A DNA stretch of 64,000 nt from Bacteroidaceae bacterium (GCA_017938245.1 JAGBBX010000043.1:1-64000); one strand, 5' to 3'; shown: positions 51,026-61,205, counted from the stretch's first letter. Program-made: numbers and translations. The notes: a model not told the origin generated them from the letters alone.

Positions 51026-51967
51026 TCAGAAGAATTTTGTCTCCTCGCCAACTATCTCACTAAGCAGCAGGTTGGCCAGACGGCTTGTGCCCAGACGGAA
51101 TAGTTCATTTGTGAGCCACTCCTCGCCAAGAACCTCTTTAACGATTGTGTAGTACACGAGTGCATCGTTCACGCAGTTGATTCCTCCTGCGGGTTTAAAG
51201 CCAATCTTTGTACCTGTCTTTGTATAGTACTCTTTTATGGTGTTGCACATTACGTATGCTGCTTCGGGAGTTGCTGCTGGGCTCTCTTTTCCTGTGGATG
51301 TTTTAATAAAATCGGCACCCGAATATATCGATAAAATCGATGCCTTTTTAATGTTCTCCGAAGTCTTTAATGCGCCTGTTTCAAGGATGACTTTAAGGTG
51401 CTTTTCGCCACAGATGCTCTTCAGCTCCTGAATCTCGTCGCACACGCTCTCGTAGTCGCCGCTGAGGAATTTTCCAACACTCAGAACAATATCAATCTCG
51501 GTGGCACCATCGTGCAGTGCGAGAGCTGTCTCGGCAACCTTTATCTCTTGAAAAGTCTGTGACGAAGGGAAACCTCCCGATACGCAGGCGATACCAACCT
51601 TCTCTACCTCGAGCGATTGGCTTACTATCTTTGCAAAGTTGGGATATACGCATATTGCTGCTACATTTTCAAGGTCGGGGTAGCGGTCGTCGAACTCATT
51701 TACTTTCTCGGTAAATGCAAGCACACTCTCCTCGCTGTCGGTGCATTTCAGCGTTGTCAGGTCGATGCAGTTGAAGAGGAATCTCTTTACCTCGGGAGTG
51801 TTATTCCCCGCTACCTTTGTGTCGATAATTTCCTTAACTTTTGCAGCTACCTCGGCATCGCTCATTGCTGCTGTATACTCCTTAAGTACATAGTCGTACT
51901 TGCTCTCTTCTTCGGCGTGATGATGGTGGTGATGTTCACCGCATCCGCAGTTACAATTCTCGCTCAT
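51026..51967 (-). CDS. deoC: Deoxyribose-phosphate aldolase with metal-like tail
   Basis: Class I aldolase of 313 aa cleaving deoxyribose 5-phosphate to acetaldehyde and glyceraldehyde 3-phosphate. The Schiff-base lysine lies in GADFIKTSTGK and the second lysine in KVILETGAL; the GFKPAGGI phosphate loop is present. The first 17 residues are unusual: four residues, then CNCGCGE, then six histidines, a likely metal-binding tail. The family is usually 220-260 aa. It leads into nothing downstream except the terminator, and follows the MazG-like gene by 33 bp. Confidence 0.94.
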   Translation of the reverse strand: MSENCNCGCGEHHHHHHAEEESKYDYVLKEYTAAMSDAEVAAKVKEIIDTKVAGNNTPEVKRFLFNCIDLTTLKCTDSEESVLAFTEKVNEFDDRYPDLENVAAICVYPNFAKIVSQSLEVEKVGIACVSGGFPSSQTFQEIKVAETALALHDGATEIDIVLSVGKFLSGDYESVCDEIQELKSICGEKHLKVILETGALKTSENIKKASILSIYSGADFIKTSTGKESPAATPEAAYVMCNTIKEYYTKTGTKIGFKPAGGINCVNDALVYYTIVKEVLGEEWLTNELFRLGTSRLANLLLSEIVGEETKFF

Positions 51968-52000
51968 AATGATATTTTTTTTGATTATTAATACTCCTTT

Positions 52001-52339
52001 TTAACGCTCTTCTTGCTCCTTTAGTTTAGGATTATCGAGGTGTCGTCTGTTATCTCTTTTTGTCTTTTTATCGATGTTTCTTTGTAGCGCTTCGGTGAGG
52101 TCTACCCCTGTCTGGTTGGCTATGCAGATAAGTACCCAAAGTACGTCGGCAAGCTCGTCCGAGAGGTCGCTTTTCTCTCCCTCTTTGAACGACTGTTCGC
52201 CATATTTTCGTGCCATAATCCTGGCAACCTCGCCAACCTCCTCGGTGAGTATTGCAAGGTTTGTCATCTCGTCGAAATAGCGCACGCCATACTCCTTTAT
52301 CCAGCCGTCGACTATCTTTTGTGCTTCACTTATTGTCAT
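52001..52339 (-). CDS. MazG-like nucleotide pyrophosphohydrolase
   Basis: A small alpha-helical hydrolase of 112 aa. The MazG metal motif EEVGEVARIMARKYG, followed by SDLSDELADVLWVLICIANQ, supplies the E-x-x-E and E-x-x-D ligands that bind magnesium. Family members remove abnormal dNTPs. Its start codon lies 3 bp after the dtd stop, so it forms an operon with dtd and probably deoC. Confidence 0.9.
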   Translation of the reverse strand: MTISEAQKIVDGWIKEYGVRYFDEMTNLAILTEEVGEVARIMARKYGEQSFKEGEKSDLSDELADVLWVLICIANQTGVDLTEALQRNIDKKTKRDNRRHLDNPKLKEQEER

Positions 52340-52342
52340 ACT

Positions 52343-52795
52343 CTATTCGCGATTTTTCGAGTCAATGAATATCGTTACAGGGCCGTCGTTCAGCAGCTCC
52401 ACTTTCATATCTGCACCGAACTCCCCGGTGCCAATAGGTTTGTTTATTGCGCTCTCCAATGCAGCGCAGAATTTCTCGTATAGAGGAACCGATATTTCGG
52501 GCTTTGCTGCTTTTATGTACGATGGTCGGTTACCCTTCTTTGTCGATGCCATAAGTGTGAACTGGCTAACTGCGAGCAGCTCTCCGTTTACATCTGTTAC
52601 CGAGCGATTCATCACCCCGTTTTCATCGTCGAAAAGGCGGATATTTGCTATTTTCTTAACAAGCCATTCAATATCTTCGTTGTTGTCCTCTTCGCATATT
52701 CCGACGAAGATAAGCAGGCCGTTTCCTATGCTCGATTTTATATTTCCATCGATAGTTACCGATGCTTTTTTTACTCTTTGTATAAGTACTCTCAT
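52343..52795 (-). CDS. dtd: D-aminoacyl-tRNA deacylase
   Basis: A 150-aa homodimeric enzyme that removes D-amino acids and glycine mischarged on tRNA. The family elements are MRVLIQRVKKASVTIDG, SQFTLMAST and the NRPSYIKAAKP (Gly-Pro equivalent region) segment, followed by GTGEFGADMKVELLNDGPVT. It is translated just ahead of the MazG-like gene; a -7 element lies 29 bp before the start. Confidence 0.95.
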   Translation of the reverse strand: MRVLIQRVKKASVTIDGNIKSSIGNGLLIFVGICEEDNNEDIEWLVKKIANIRLFDDENGVMNRSVTDVNGELLAVSQFTLMASTKKGNRPSYIKAAKPEISVPLYEKFCAALESAINKPIGTGEFGADMKVELLNDGPVTIFIDSKNRE

Positions 52796-52823
52796 AATCT
52801 AAGTCTCTCTCTTATGCGAACAG

Positions 52824-52831
52824 CAAAGATA
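52824..52831 (-). promoter_or_regulatory. -7 element upstream of dtd
   Basis: Reads TATCTTTG on the minus strand, in the 85-bp gap between uvrC and dtd. No matching TTG at 19-21 nt. Confidence 0.5.
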
Positions 52832-52880
52832 TACTCTTTTTTTATCTTTTTACCGATAAAACAGATATTTCTTTTTCTCT

Positions 52881-54710
52881 CTAAAAATCTTTTTTCAGCG
52901 CCTCGAAAATAATTTTAGCCTTAGATTCACCGATGATATTGGATAGCTGTTCAAGGCTTGCTTCTCTTATTCTTTTTACGCTCTTGAACTCTTTCAGAAG
53001 CGCACTCTTGCTCTTCTCTCCGATGCCCTTTATAGTGTCCAATTTCGATGCTGTCTGGCGCTTGCTTCGCTTGTCGCGGTGGAATGTTATGGCAAAGCGG
53101 TGAACTTCGTCCTGTATCTGTGTCATAAGTCTGAAGAGCGTTGTCTGCTGCTTAAGTCCGATACTCTCTCCACACTTTCCTATTATCAGTTCCGATGTTC
53201 TGTGTCTGCCATCTTTTACCAGTCCTGCGATAGCAATATTAAGATGCAGTTCGTCCTCGACAATCTCTCTTATTGCCTCCATTTGCCCCTTTCCTCCGTC
53301 GGCAAGAATGAGGTTGGGTAGGGGAGTTTGCTCTTCAATCGCACGGCTGTAGCGGCGTCGGACAACCTCGCGCATCGAGGCGTAATCATCGGCTCCCGTA
53401 ACGGTTTTTATGTTGTATTTACGATAATCCTTTTTCGATGGTTTCAGCTTTTTGAATACGACACAAGCTGCAACAGCATCGGTGCCTTGTATGTTTGAGT
53501 TATCGAAACACTCTATGATTAGCGGCAGATTTTCCATCTTTAAATCCTGCTTTATTTCGCTCATCAAGCGTGTTGTTTTTTGCTCGGGGTTAAGTTTGTC
53601 CTCCTGTTTCAGTCGGTCGGCCTTATACTGTTTTACGTTCAGTTTTGATAGCGATAGCAGGCGCATCTTTTCGCCTTTTTGGGGAATGGTGAGTGAGACT
53701 CCGTCGAGTGGAAGATTAACCTTGAACGGCACGATTATCTCCTTTGCTTCGCTGTGAAAACGCTCACGCATCTCAACAATTCCTAAGACAAGAATCTCTT
53801 CGTCGCTCTCGTCTAATCGCTTCTTATATTCAACGGTGAAGGCCTGGTTTATGCATCCGTTTGTAATGTGCAGGAAGTTTATGAAGGCGCTTTTTTCGTC
53901 GCTCTCGATGTTGAATACATCAAGGTTTGTGAGCGATGAATTTACAACCTCGCTTCGCGTGCGGAAGTTCTCGATAAGCAGGTATCTCTCTTTTATTTTC
54001 TGTGCCTCCTCGAACTTCATTTCCGATGCCTTTGCCTGTATCTCTCTCATCAGATTCTCTTGCAAAGGACGGATGTCTCCCTTTAAAATTGAGACAATTT
54101 CAGTTATGAATTTGTTATATTCGTCGTGCGAAATGCAGCCTATGCAGGGGGCGCAGCAGTTGTGAATCTGGTGTTCAAGACAGGCCGAGAATCGTCCCTC
54201 TCTCACTCCCTCGGGAGTTATCTTAAGGTTGCAGGTGCGCAGTGGATAAAGCTCCTTTATCAGTTGCAGCATTGCGTTCAGTGCGCCGGCATTGCTGTAG
54301 GGTCCGAAATATCTTCCTGCTCCTTTTATAATCTTTCTTGTCTTGAAAATTTTTGGAAAATATTCGTTGCTTATGCAAATAGATGGGTAGGTTTTGTCGT
54401 CCTTAAGCAGTATATTATAGCGAGGCTGATGCTGCTTTATAAGGTTGTTTTCCAAAAGCAGTGCATCGGCCTCGCTGTTTACTACAATGTATCTTATATC
54501 GCAAATTTTGGATACCAGCAGACGGGTCTTTAGTGTCTGCTGTTCTTTGTTGAAATAGGACGATACGCGACGCTTCAAGTTCTTTGCTTTTCCTACATAA
54601 ATTATAGCTCCTTTGTCGCTCAGATACTGATAGCATCCCGGCGACTCGGGCAGGTTGCTTACTATGCCTTTTAGGTAAGCTTCTCTTTTATCGCGCTCGT
54701 CGTTCCTCAT
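52881..54710 (-). CDS. uvrC: Excinuclease ABC subunit C
   Basis: Nucleotide excision repair nuclease of 609 aa. The GIY-YIG domain (residues about 15-95) shows GCYQYLSDKGAIIYVGKAKNL. A UvrB-binding UVR segment lies around 205-240, the RNase H-like domain (CFDNSNIQGTDAV, ADGGKGQ) in the middle, and a helix-hairpin-helix pair at the end. It cuts the damaged strand on both sides together with UvrA and UvrB, which are not in the window. It starts 6 bp after apt. Confidence 0.96.
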   Translation of the reverse strand: MRNDERDKREAYLKGIVSNLPESPGCYQYLSDKGAIIYVGKAKNLKRRVSSYFNKEQQTLKTRLLVSKICDIRYIVVNSEADALLLENNLIKQHQPRYNILLKDDKTYPSICISNEYFPKIFKTRKIIKGAGRYFGPYSNAGALNAMLQLIKELYPLRTCNLKITPEGVREGRFSACLEHQIHNCCAPCIGCISHDEYNKFITEIVSILKGDIRPLQENLMREIQAKASEMKFEEAQKIKERYLLIENFRTRSEVVNSSLTNLDVFNIESDEKSAFINFLHITNGCINQAFTVEYKKRLDESDEEILVLGIVEMRERFHSEAKEIIVPFKVNLPLDGVSLTIPQKGEKMRLLSLSKLNVKQYKADRLKQEDKLNPEQKTTRLMSEIKQDLKMENLPLIIECFDNSNIQGTDAVAACVVFKKLKPSKKDYRKYNIKTVTGADDYASMREVVRRRYSRAIEEQTPLPNLILADGGKGQMEAIREIVEDELHLNIAIAGLVKDGRHRTSELIIGKCGESIGLKQQTTLFRLMTQIQDEVHRFAITFHRDKRSKRQTASKLDTIKGIGEKSKSALLKEFKSVKRIREASLEQLSNIIGESKAKIIFEALKKDF

Positions 54711-54716
54711 CGTTTT

Positions 54717-55253
54717 TTATTCGTCTACCTCTACAACCAACAGAGTCTTTACGTCGGCCTCTTCGGGGAAAATTGCACGACCGCCTAATCCGTCAAGCTC
54801 TATTATGAAGTTTATCATAACCTTTTTTGGATTCAATTTTTTTACGAGGTTGTATGCCGCAAGCATTGTTCCTCCTGTTGCCAAAAGGTCGTCGTGGATG
54901 AGTACAACGTCGCCCTCTTCAATGGCGTCTTTGTGTATCTCTATTGTGTCGGTGCCATACTCCTTGCTGTAGCTTTCGCTAATTGTTTCGGCGGGTAGTT
55001 TGCCGGGCTTACGGATGGGTACAAAACCGGCGCCTAATCTTACAGCAAGTGCCGAACCCATAACAAAACCGCGTGACTCAATTCCTACGACTTTTGTGAT
55101 GCCGCAATCTTTGTACATTTCGTACAGCGAGTCGTCGAGCTCCTTAAGGCAAGCCGGGTTCTTGAAGAGTGAGGTTACGTCTTTAAACTGTATTCCTGGG
55201 ATGGGAAAATCGGGGATGTTTCTAAGGTTTTTTAGTAGTAGTTCCTGGTTCAT
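54717..55253 (-). CDS. apt: Adenine phosphoribosyltransferase
   Basis: Purine salvage enzyme of 178 aa making AMP from adenine and PRPP. Typical order: IPGIQFKDVTSLF, then VGIESRGFVMGSALAVRLGA, KPGKLP and the PRPP loop VVLIHDDLLATGGTM. It begins 63 bp after mnmG; the parS palindrome lies in that gap. uvrC follows at 6 bp and is probably co-transcribed. Confidence 0.95.
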   Translation of the reverse strand: MNQELLLKNLRNIPDFPIPGIQFKDVTSLFKNPACLKELDDSLYEMYKDCGITKVVGIESRGFVMGSALAVRLGAGFVPIRKPGKLPAETISESYSKEYGTDTIEIHKDAIEEGDVVLIHDDLLATGGTMLAAYNLVKKLNPKKVMINFIIELDGLGGRAIFPEEADVKTLLVVEVDE

Positions 55254-55295
55254 AACATATCTGTTTTTATTAGTTCTTTTTTCTTCTTTTTGTAC

Positions 55296-55311
55296 TGTTC
55301 CACGTGGAACA
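55296..55311. promoter_or_regulatory. parS site (ParB binding)
   Basis: Perfect 16-bp palindrome TGTTCCACGTGGAACA in the mnmG-apt gap. It equals the parS form known from Pseudomonas and differs by one base per half from the Bacillus type. It could also be a palindrome of another regulator, but exact identity over 16 bp favours parS. ParA and ParB genes are not in the window. Confidence 0.85.
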
Positions 55312-55316
55312 ATTTG

Positions 55317-57188
55317 CTATTTGTGGGCAAGCACCATTAGTACATTTATGTCGCTTGGAGAGACTCCGGGGATGCGACTTGCCTGTGCTATTGTTTCGGG
55401 TTGTATGGCGGTGAGCTTTTGTCGTGCCTCGGTCGATAGCGACTCGATGCTGTTGTAGTCGAAGCGTCCTTTTATTCGGATGTTCTCTAGGCGTTGCATC
55501 TTCTCGGCAAGTTCTCGTTCGCGTTGAATGTAGCCGCTGTATTTAATCTCAATTTCTGTTGCCTCTACAATTTCGTCGCGGCTGTTGCCCAACTTTTTTA
55601 AACGCGATTCCAATTGTCCGATAAATGGCGCGATGCTCTCTATAGTCACTTGCGGGCGTTCTATTATTGACGCTAGTTTGCATCCGCGAGTGAGTGGGGT
55701 AGTGCCTAAGCTTTCGAGGCCCTCGTTTATGTATTGTGCTTTCACCGAGAAGTTCTCGATAAACTCGGTGAGTTCGGCAATCTTCTTTTGCTTGTCGAGC
55801 AGACGGTGATATCGCTCTTCGCTTGCGAGTCCAATCTCGTAAGAGCGTTTGGTGAGTCGTGCATCGGCGTTGTCCGACCTTAGCAGTATTCTATATTCGG
55901 CACGTGAGGTAAACATTCGATAAGGTTCGTCCACGCCTTTGGTAACAAGGTCGTCGATGAGTACTCCAATATATGCTTCGTCGCGATGCAGAATAAACGG
56001 CTCGTTGCCTTTTAGTTTTTGTGCTGCGTTTATTCCTGCAACGATACCCTGTCCGGCCGCCTCTTCGTATCCGGTTGTTCCGTTCACCTGTCCGGCGAAA
56101 TAGAGGTTTTCTATTATCTTCGATTCCAACGTGTGCTTTAGTTGTGTGGGGTCGAAGTAATCGTACTCTATTGCGTAGCCGGGACGATAGGCAACAGCAT
56201 CTTTCAGCGCAGGAATTTTGCGCAGTGCGTTGAGTTGAATTTCCATCGGTAAAGAGGATGAAAAACCATTTACATAAATCTCTTGTGTTGTCTCGCCCTC
56301 GGGTTCAAGGAAAAGCAGGTGACGGTCGCGTTCGGCAAAGGTTACAATCTTTGTTTCGATGCTGGGGCAATAACGCGGGCCGATGCTTTGTATCTGTCCG
56401 TTGTATAGTGGCGACTCATCGAGGCCGCTGCGCAGTGTCTCGTGTACTTCGGGATTGGTGTAGCAGCCCCAACAGGGATTTTGTTTCAGTTTTCTCTCGA
56501 TTGGTTCGTAAGAGAAACGATGAAAATCGTTGTCACCTTCTTGAATATCAGTGAGTTGTAGGTTTATTGAGCGCTTGTCAAGCCTCACGGGAGTGCCGGT
56601 TTTCATTCTTTCGGCCAAAATACCGTGTCTTGTGAGCGATTCGGTGAGTCCTTTTGCGGCAGGTTCGGCAATTCTGCCTCCTTCAATCTGTACGCGGCCA
56701 ATGTGCATAAGTCCATTAAGGAATGTGCCGGCTGTGATGATAATACTCTTTGCGCGAAACTCGGCGCCGAGTTGTGTGCGCACACCGACGGCTTTACCCT
56801 CCTCGACGATTAGTTCGTTGGCGCAGTCTTGCCACATATAAAGATTGGGTATGTTCTCTAGTTTCTCTCTCCAGAGGATGCTGAACTTTGTTCGGTCGCA
56901 CTGTGCTCGGGGGCTCCACATTGCAGGGCCTTTCGAACGGTTCAGCATACGGAACTGTATCGAGGCTTCGTCGGCAATAATTCCTGTGTATCCGCCAAGC
57001 GCATCAATCTCGCGTACAATCTGTCCTTTGGCAATTCCTCCAATAGCAGGGTTGCAACTCATCTGTGCAATCTTGTTCATATCAATTGTCATCAGGCAGG
57101 TCTTCATTCCAAGATTCGCTGCCGCTGCCGCCGCCTCGCATCCCGCATGGCCGGCACCAATAACCAATATGTCGTAATAGAATTTCAC
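55317..57188 (-). CDS. mnmG: tRNA U34 modification FAD enzyme MnmG
   Basis: FAD-dependent partner of MnmE that makes cmnm5U34 in tRNA wobble positions; 623 aa, full length. The N-terminal FAD loop DILVIGAGHAGCEAAAAAA, the GidA signatures CNPAIGGIAKGQIVREIDALGG and TGYEEAAGQGIVAGINAA are seen. A C-terminal helical tRNA/MnmE-binding domain ends with RIPGVSPSDINVLMVLAHK. In many bacteria this gene lies near oriC with parAB. Confidence 0.97.
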   Translation of the reverse strand: MKFYYDILVIGAGHAGCEAAAAAANLGMKTCLMTIDMNKIAQMSCNPAIGGIAKGQIVREIDALGGYTGIIADEASIQFRMLNRSKGPAMWSPRAQCDRTKFSILWREKLENIPNLYMWQDCANELIVEEGKAVGVRTQLGAEFRAKSIIITAGTFLNGLMHIGRVQIEGGRIAEPAAKGLTESLTRHGILAERMKTGTPVRLDKRSINLQLTDIQEGDNDFHRFSYEPIERKLKQNPCWGCYTNPEVHETLRSGLDESPLYNGQIQSIGPRYCPSIETKIVTFAERDRHLLFLEPEGETTQEIYVNGFSSSLPMEIQLNALRKIPALKDAVAYRPGYAIEYDYFDPTQLKHTLESKIIENLYFAGQVNGTTGYEEAAGQGIVAGINAAQKLKGNEPFILHRDEAYIGVLIDDLVTKGVDEPYRMFTSRAEYRILLRSDNADARLTKRSYEIGLASEERYHRLLDKQKKIAELTEFIENFSVKAQYINEGLESLGTTPLTRGCKLASIIERPQVTIESIAPFIGQLESRLKKLGNSRDEIVEATEIEIKYSGYIQRERELAEKMQRLENIRIKGRFDYNSIESLSTEARQKLTAIQPETIAQASRIPGVSPSDINVLMVLAHK

Positions 57189-57236
57189 TCTTATCTGTTT
57201 TTTCTTGGGGAAATAATACCCTCTTGATTAAGCATA

Positions 57237-57267
57237 CAAAAGTAATACAAGTTGCGGTTAATACCAA
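57237..57267 (-). promoter_or_regulatory. Promoter of mnmG
   Basis: On the minus strand: TTG, a 20-nt spacer and TACTTTTG, about 49 bp before the mnmG start. The remaining gap up to 57555 is AT-rich; a possible -7 (TATTTTTG, 57477-57484) may serve frdC. No other gene is seen in these 367 bases. Confidence 0.68.
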
Positions 57268-57555
57268 GATGTTGAAATTTTTTTTGTTCGCTACTTTATC
57301 TTCGAATTAGAGTGCAGAGGTGATAGAGTATTCTCTTTTTTTGCCCAATAGGTATAAAACAATTTGCTTTGTCGAACTTCTCTACACGGTAGTTTTGTTA
57401 TTATGTGATTATCTCCTATTCCTGCAATTTGTAGCAAAAAAACAGTGTAATTTTCCTTTTTTATAAAAAAAACATTTATTTTTGCTATTTGTAAAAGGTA
57501 TATAATGCGAATTTATAAACAATTTATTCATTAAATAATTTAATATCAATTCATT

Positions 57556-58245
57556 ATGTGGTTACTTAATTCTTCTGTGGGAAAAAAGGTAATTATGAGT
57601 GTATCGGGCGTTGCCCTTGTTCTCTTCCTTCTTTTCCACATGTCAATGAACTTGGTCGCACTTTTCAGTGGCGACGCTTACAACATGATTTGTGAGTTCT
57701 TGGGTGCAAACTGGTATGCACTTGTAGCAACAGCCGGCCTTGCTGCGCTTGTTGTTCTGCACTTTGTTTACGCCTTCATCCTCACTATGCAGAACCGTAA
57801 GGCTCGTGGTGAGCAGCGCTATGCTTACACCAAGCAGCCCAAAGAGGTTGAGTGGGCATCACAGAATATGTTTGTTCTTGGTGTTATCGTTCTTTTGGGT
57901 ATGGGTCTTCATCTTTACAATTTCTGGGCTAATATGCAGCTTGTCGAGGTTATGCATATGCTTGGTGCTAATGTCGATGTTTCTCTTGCTGCCGATGGTA
58001 CACATTACATCAAGGAGACATTCGCTTGTGTTGTGTATGTAGTTCTTTACCTTGTTTGGTTGGTTGCTCTTTGGTTCCACCTTACACACGGTTTCTGGAG
58101 TGCTATGCAGACTCTCGGTTGGAACAATCAGGTATGGTTCAACCGTTGGCGTTGCATTGGTAACATTGTTTCAAGCGTTATCATTCTTGGCTTTGCTGCC
58201 GTAGTACTTGTTTATGCTTTCTGTCCCTGTGCAGGAGGTTGTTAA
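57556..58245 (+). CDS. frdC: Fumarate reductase/SDH cytochrome b subunit
   Basis: Type-B succinate:quinone oxidoreductase membrane anchor of 229 aa with five TM helices. Candidate heme-ligand histidines lie in the helices containing LLFHMSMNLVALF, VLHFVYAFIL, GMGLHLYNFW and LWFHLTHGFWSAM. It transfers electrons from menaquinol to FrdB. It is first in the frdCAB operon, 40 bp before frdA. Confidence 0.93.
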   Translation: MWLLNSSVGKKVIMSVSGVALVLFLLFHMSMNLVALFSGDAYNMICEFLGANWYALVATAGLAALVVLHFVYAFILTMQNRKARGEQRYAYTKQPKEVEWASQNMFVLGVIVLLGMGLHLYNFWANMQLVEVMHMLGANVDVSLAADGTHYIKETFACVVYVVLYLVWLVALWFHLTHGFWSAMQTLGWNNQVWFNRWRCIGNIVSSVIILGFAAVVLVYAFCPCAGGC

Positions 58246-58285
58246 GCACAATTACCAATTTGTAAATTTATAAAAACATTATATT

Positions 58286-60244
58286 ATGGCTAAGATTAGT
58301 TCAGTTAAACTGGATTCTAAAATTCCCGAGGGTCCCTTGGCCGAAAAGTGGACCAATTACAAGGCTCATCAGAAATTGGTGAACCCCGCAAACAAACGTA
58401 ACCTCGATATCATCGTTGTTGGTACAGGTCTTGCAGGTGCTTCGGCTGCTGCATCACTTGGTGCAATGGGTTTCAACGTGCTTAACTTCTGTATTCAGGA
58501 TTCTCCCCGTCGTGCACACTCTATCGCTGCACAGGGAGGTATCAATGCTGCCAAGAACTATCAGAACGATGGTGACTCGGTTTATCGTCTTTTCTACGAT
58601 ACTATCAAGGGTGGTGACTACCGTGCACGTGAGGCTAACGTTCATCGTCTTGCCGAGGTTTCGGGTGCTATTATCGACCAGTGCGTAGCTCAGGGTGTTC
58701 CTTTTGCTCGTGAGTACGGCGGTCTTTTGGCTAACCGTTCATTCGGTGGTGCTCAGGTATCGCGTACATTCTATGCTCGCGGTCAGACCGGTCAGCAGCT
58801 TCTTCTTGGTGCTTACTCGGCACTCAACTATCAGGTGAACCTCGGTAAGGTTAAGCTCTATACACGTTACGAGATGCTCGACGTTGTTGTTATCGACGGT
58901 CGTGCTCGTGGTATCATCGCTCGTAACCTTGTTACAGGTAAGATAGAGCGTTTCGCTGCTCACGCTGTTGTTATCGCTACCGGTGGTTATGGTAATACAT
59001 TCTTCCTCTCTACAAATGCAATGGGAAGCAACGGTTCGGCTGCTCTTCAGTGCTACCGCAAGGGTGCTTATTTTGCTAACCCCTGTTTTGCACAGATTCA
59101 CCCCACCTGTATCCCCGTACACGGCGACAAGCAGTCGAAGTTGACTCTTATGTCCGAGTCACTGCGTAACGACGGTCGCATCTGGGTTCCCAAGAAGTTG
59201 GAGGATGCAAAGGCGCTTCAGGCAGGTACAAAGAAGGCAAGCGATATTCCCGATGAGGATCGCGACTTCTACCTCGAGCGTCGTTATCCCGCATTTGGTA
59301 ACCTTGTTCCCCGCGACGTTGCATCACGTGCGGCAAAAGAGCGTTGCGATAAGGGCTTCGGTGTAAACAACACCGGTCTTGCTGTGTTCCTCGACTTTAA
59401 GTATGCTATTGAGCGTTTGGGTAAAGAGGTTGTTAAGCAGCGTTACGGAAACCTCTTCGATATGTACGAAGAGATTACCGACGTAAGCCCCTACGAGGCT
59501 CCTATGATGATTTATCCCGCTATCCACTACACAATGGGTGGTATCTGGGTCGACTACGAGCTTCAGACTTCAATCCCCGGATTGTTCGCAATTGGTGAGG
59601 CTAACTTCAGCGACCACGGTGCTAACCGTCTTGGTGCTTCGGCTCTTATGCAGGGTCTTGCCGACGGTTACTTCGTACTTCCCTACACAATGCAGAACTA
59701 TCTGAGCGACCAGATTCAGGTTAAGCGCTTCAGCACCGATGCTCCCGAGTTCGTTGCTGCCGAGAAGGCTGTTAACGACAAGATTGCCAAACTGATGGCT
59801 ATCAAGGGCAAGCGCAGTGTCGATTCTATCCACAAGGAGCTTGGTCACGTAATGTGGGAGTATGTAGGTATGGCACGTACCAAGGAGTCTTTGGAGACCG
59901 CAATCAAGAAGATTGCCGAGGTCGAGAAGATTTTCTGGAGCGAGCTTCGTATCCCCGGTGTTGCCGATTCACTGAACGTAGAGCTCGAGAAAGCACTTCG
60001 TCTGCTCGACTTCATCGAGATTGGCAAGCTTATGGCATACGACGCACTCAACCGTGAGGAGTCTTGCGGTGGTCACTTCCGCGAGGAGCATCAGACCGAG
60101 GAGGGTGAGGCTAAGCGTAACGACGAAGAATTCTCTTACGTGGCTTGTTGGAAGTACACAGGCGAGGGTAACGAGCCCGAACTTCTCAAAGAGGACCTCA
60201 ACTACCAGTATATTAAGGTACAGCAGCGTAACTACAAGAACTAA
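58286..60244 (+). CDS. frdA: Fumarate reductase flavoprotein subunit
   Basis: FAD-containing catalytic subunit of 652 aa. The dinucleotide fold [18 protein letters not shown], the FAD-His loop [15 protein letters not shown], the active-site region [16 protein letters not shown] and the Arg-containing [14 protein letters not shown] are intact. It reduces fumarate to succinate in the anaerobic respiratory chain of Bacteroidales, or runs as succinate dehydrogenase. The gene is strongly T/G-rich on its coding strand. Confidence 0.96.
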   Translation: MAKISSVKLDSKIPEGPLAEKWTNYKAHQKLVNPANKRNLDIIVVGTGLAGASAAASLGAMGFNVLNFCIQDSPRRAHSIAAQGGINAAKNYQNDGDSVYRLFYDTIKGGDYRAREANVHRLAEVSGAIIDQCVAQGVPFAREYGGLLANRSFGGAQVSRTFYARGQTGQQLLLGAYSALNYQVNLGKVKLYTRYEMLDVVVIDGRARGIIARNLVTGKIERFAAHAVVIATGGYGNTFFLSTNAMGSNGSAALQCYRKGAYFANPCFAQIHPTCIPVHGDKQSKLTLMSESLRNDGRIWVPKKLEDAKALQAGTKKASDIPDEDRDFYLERRYPAFGNLVPRDVASRAAKERCDKGFGVNNTGLAVFLDFKYAIERLGKEVVKQRYGNLFDMYEEITDVSPYEAPMMIYPAIHYTMGGIWVDYELQTSIPGLFAIGEANFSDHGANRLGASALMQGLADGYFVLPYTMQNYLSDQIQVKRFSTDAPEFVAAEKAVNDKIAKLMAIKGKRSVDSIHKELGHVMWEYVGMARTKESLETAIKKIAEVEKIFWSELRIPGVADSLNVELEKALRLLDFIEIGKLMAYDALNREESCGGHFREEHQTEEGEAKRNDEEFSYVACWKYTGEGNEPELLKEDLNYQYIKVQQRNYKN

Positions 60245-60262
60245 TTAAAAAAGATCGTAACA

Positions 60263-61018
60263 ATGGACAAGAATATCAGTTTTAATTTGAAAGTATGGCG
60301 TCAGAGAGGTCCCAAAGAACCCGGAAAGTTTGTGACCTATCCGATGAAAGATATCCCCGGTGATACCTCATTCCTTGAGATGCTCGACATCCTGAACGAG
60401 GAGCTCATCAACAAGGGCGAGGAGCCCATAGTATTCGACCACGACTGCCGCGAGGGTATCTGCGGTATGTGCTCGCTCTATGTAAACGGCCATCCTCACG
60501 GCCCCGCAACAGGTGCTACAACTTGTCAGCTCTATATGCGTCGCTTCAACGACGGCGACACAATCACTGTAGAGCCTTGGCGTTCGGCAGCATTCCCCGT
60601 AATCCGCGACCTTATGGTCGACCGTACTGCATTTGACAAGATTCAGCAGGCAGGTGGTTATGTATCAATCAACACAGGTGGTATCCCCGATGCTAATGCA
60701 ATTCCCATTGGTAAGGACATTGCCGAGGAGGCTATGGACGCTGCTGCTTGTATCGGTTGCGGTGCTTGTGTAGCTGCTTGTAAGAATGGTTCGGCAATGT
60801 TGTTCGTTTCGGCTAAGGTGAGCCAGTTTGCGCTCCTTCCTCAGGGACAGGCCGAGGCTGCACGTCGTGTTAAGTCGATGGTTGCCAAGATGGACGAGCT
60901 TGGATTCGGTAACTGTACCAACACCCGCGCCTGCGAGGCCGAGTGTCCCAAGTGCATCTCAATCAGCAATATCGCTCGCTTGAACCGCGAGTTCATCAAA
61001 GCAAAATTGGGTGACTAA
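60263..61018 (+). CDS. frdB: Fumarate reductase iron-sulfur subunit
   Basis: A 251-aa electron-transfer subunit. [16 protein letters not shown] with the later TTCQLYM give the [2Fe-2S] cysteines, [16 protein letters not shown] the [4Fe-4S] group and [15 protein letters not shown] the remaining cluster ligands. It completes the operon 18 bp after frdA, followed by a terminator. Confidence 0.96.
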   Translation: MDKNISFNLKVWRQRGPKEPGKFVTYPMKDIPGDTSFLEMLDILNEELINKGEEPIVFDHDCREGICGMCSLYVNGHPHGPATGATTCQLYMRRFNDGDTITVEPWRSAAFPVIRDLMVDRTAFDKIQQAGGYVSINTGGIPDANAIPIGKDIAEEAMDAAACIGCGACVAACKNGSAMLFVSAKVSQFALLPQGQAEAARRVKSMVAKMDELGFGNCTNTRACEAECPKCISISNIARLNREFIKAKLGD

Positions 61019-61043
61019 TTTTTAAATCCCGATAGTATCTTGG

Positions 61044-61069
61044 ATGGGGGCTGCACGTGCAGCCCCCAT
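61044..61069 (+). terminator. Terminator of frdCAB
   Basis: Perfect 13-bp arms ATGGGGGCTGCAC / GTGCAGCCCCCAT meeting at CAC|GTG, followed by TTT. It lies 26 bp after frdB. Confidence 0.82.
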
Positions 61070-61173
61070 TTTGTGTATAACCTCTATAAAGGAGTGTGAA
61101 ATGTAATTTTTATGGTGGTTCGTCGTCTTTTTTAGATAATCTTTTTATTCTGTGTAAAATAATTATCGAAAAA

Positions 61174-61205
61174 TTTGCACATTTGAAAATAACACTATAT
61201 CTTTG
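61174..61205 (+). promoter_or_regulatory. Promoter of tRNA-Asp
   Basis: TTTG (61174-61177), a 20-nt spacer and TATCTTTG (61198-61205), the exact Bacteroidota consensus layout. The tRNA begins 33 nt downstream. Confidence 0.8.
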
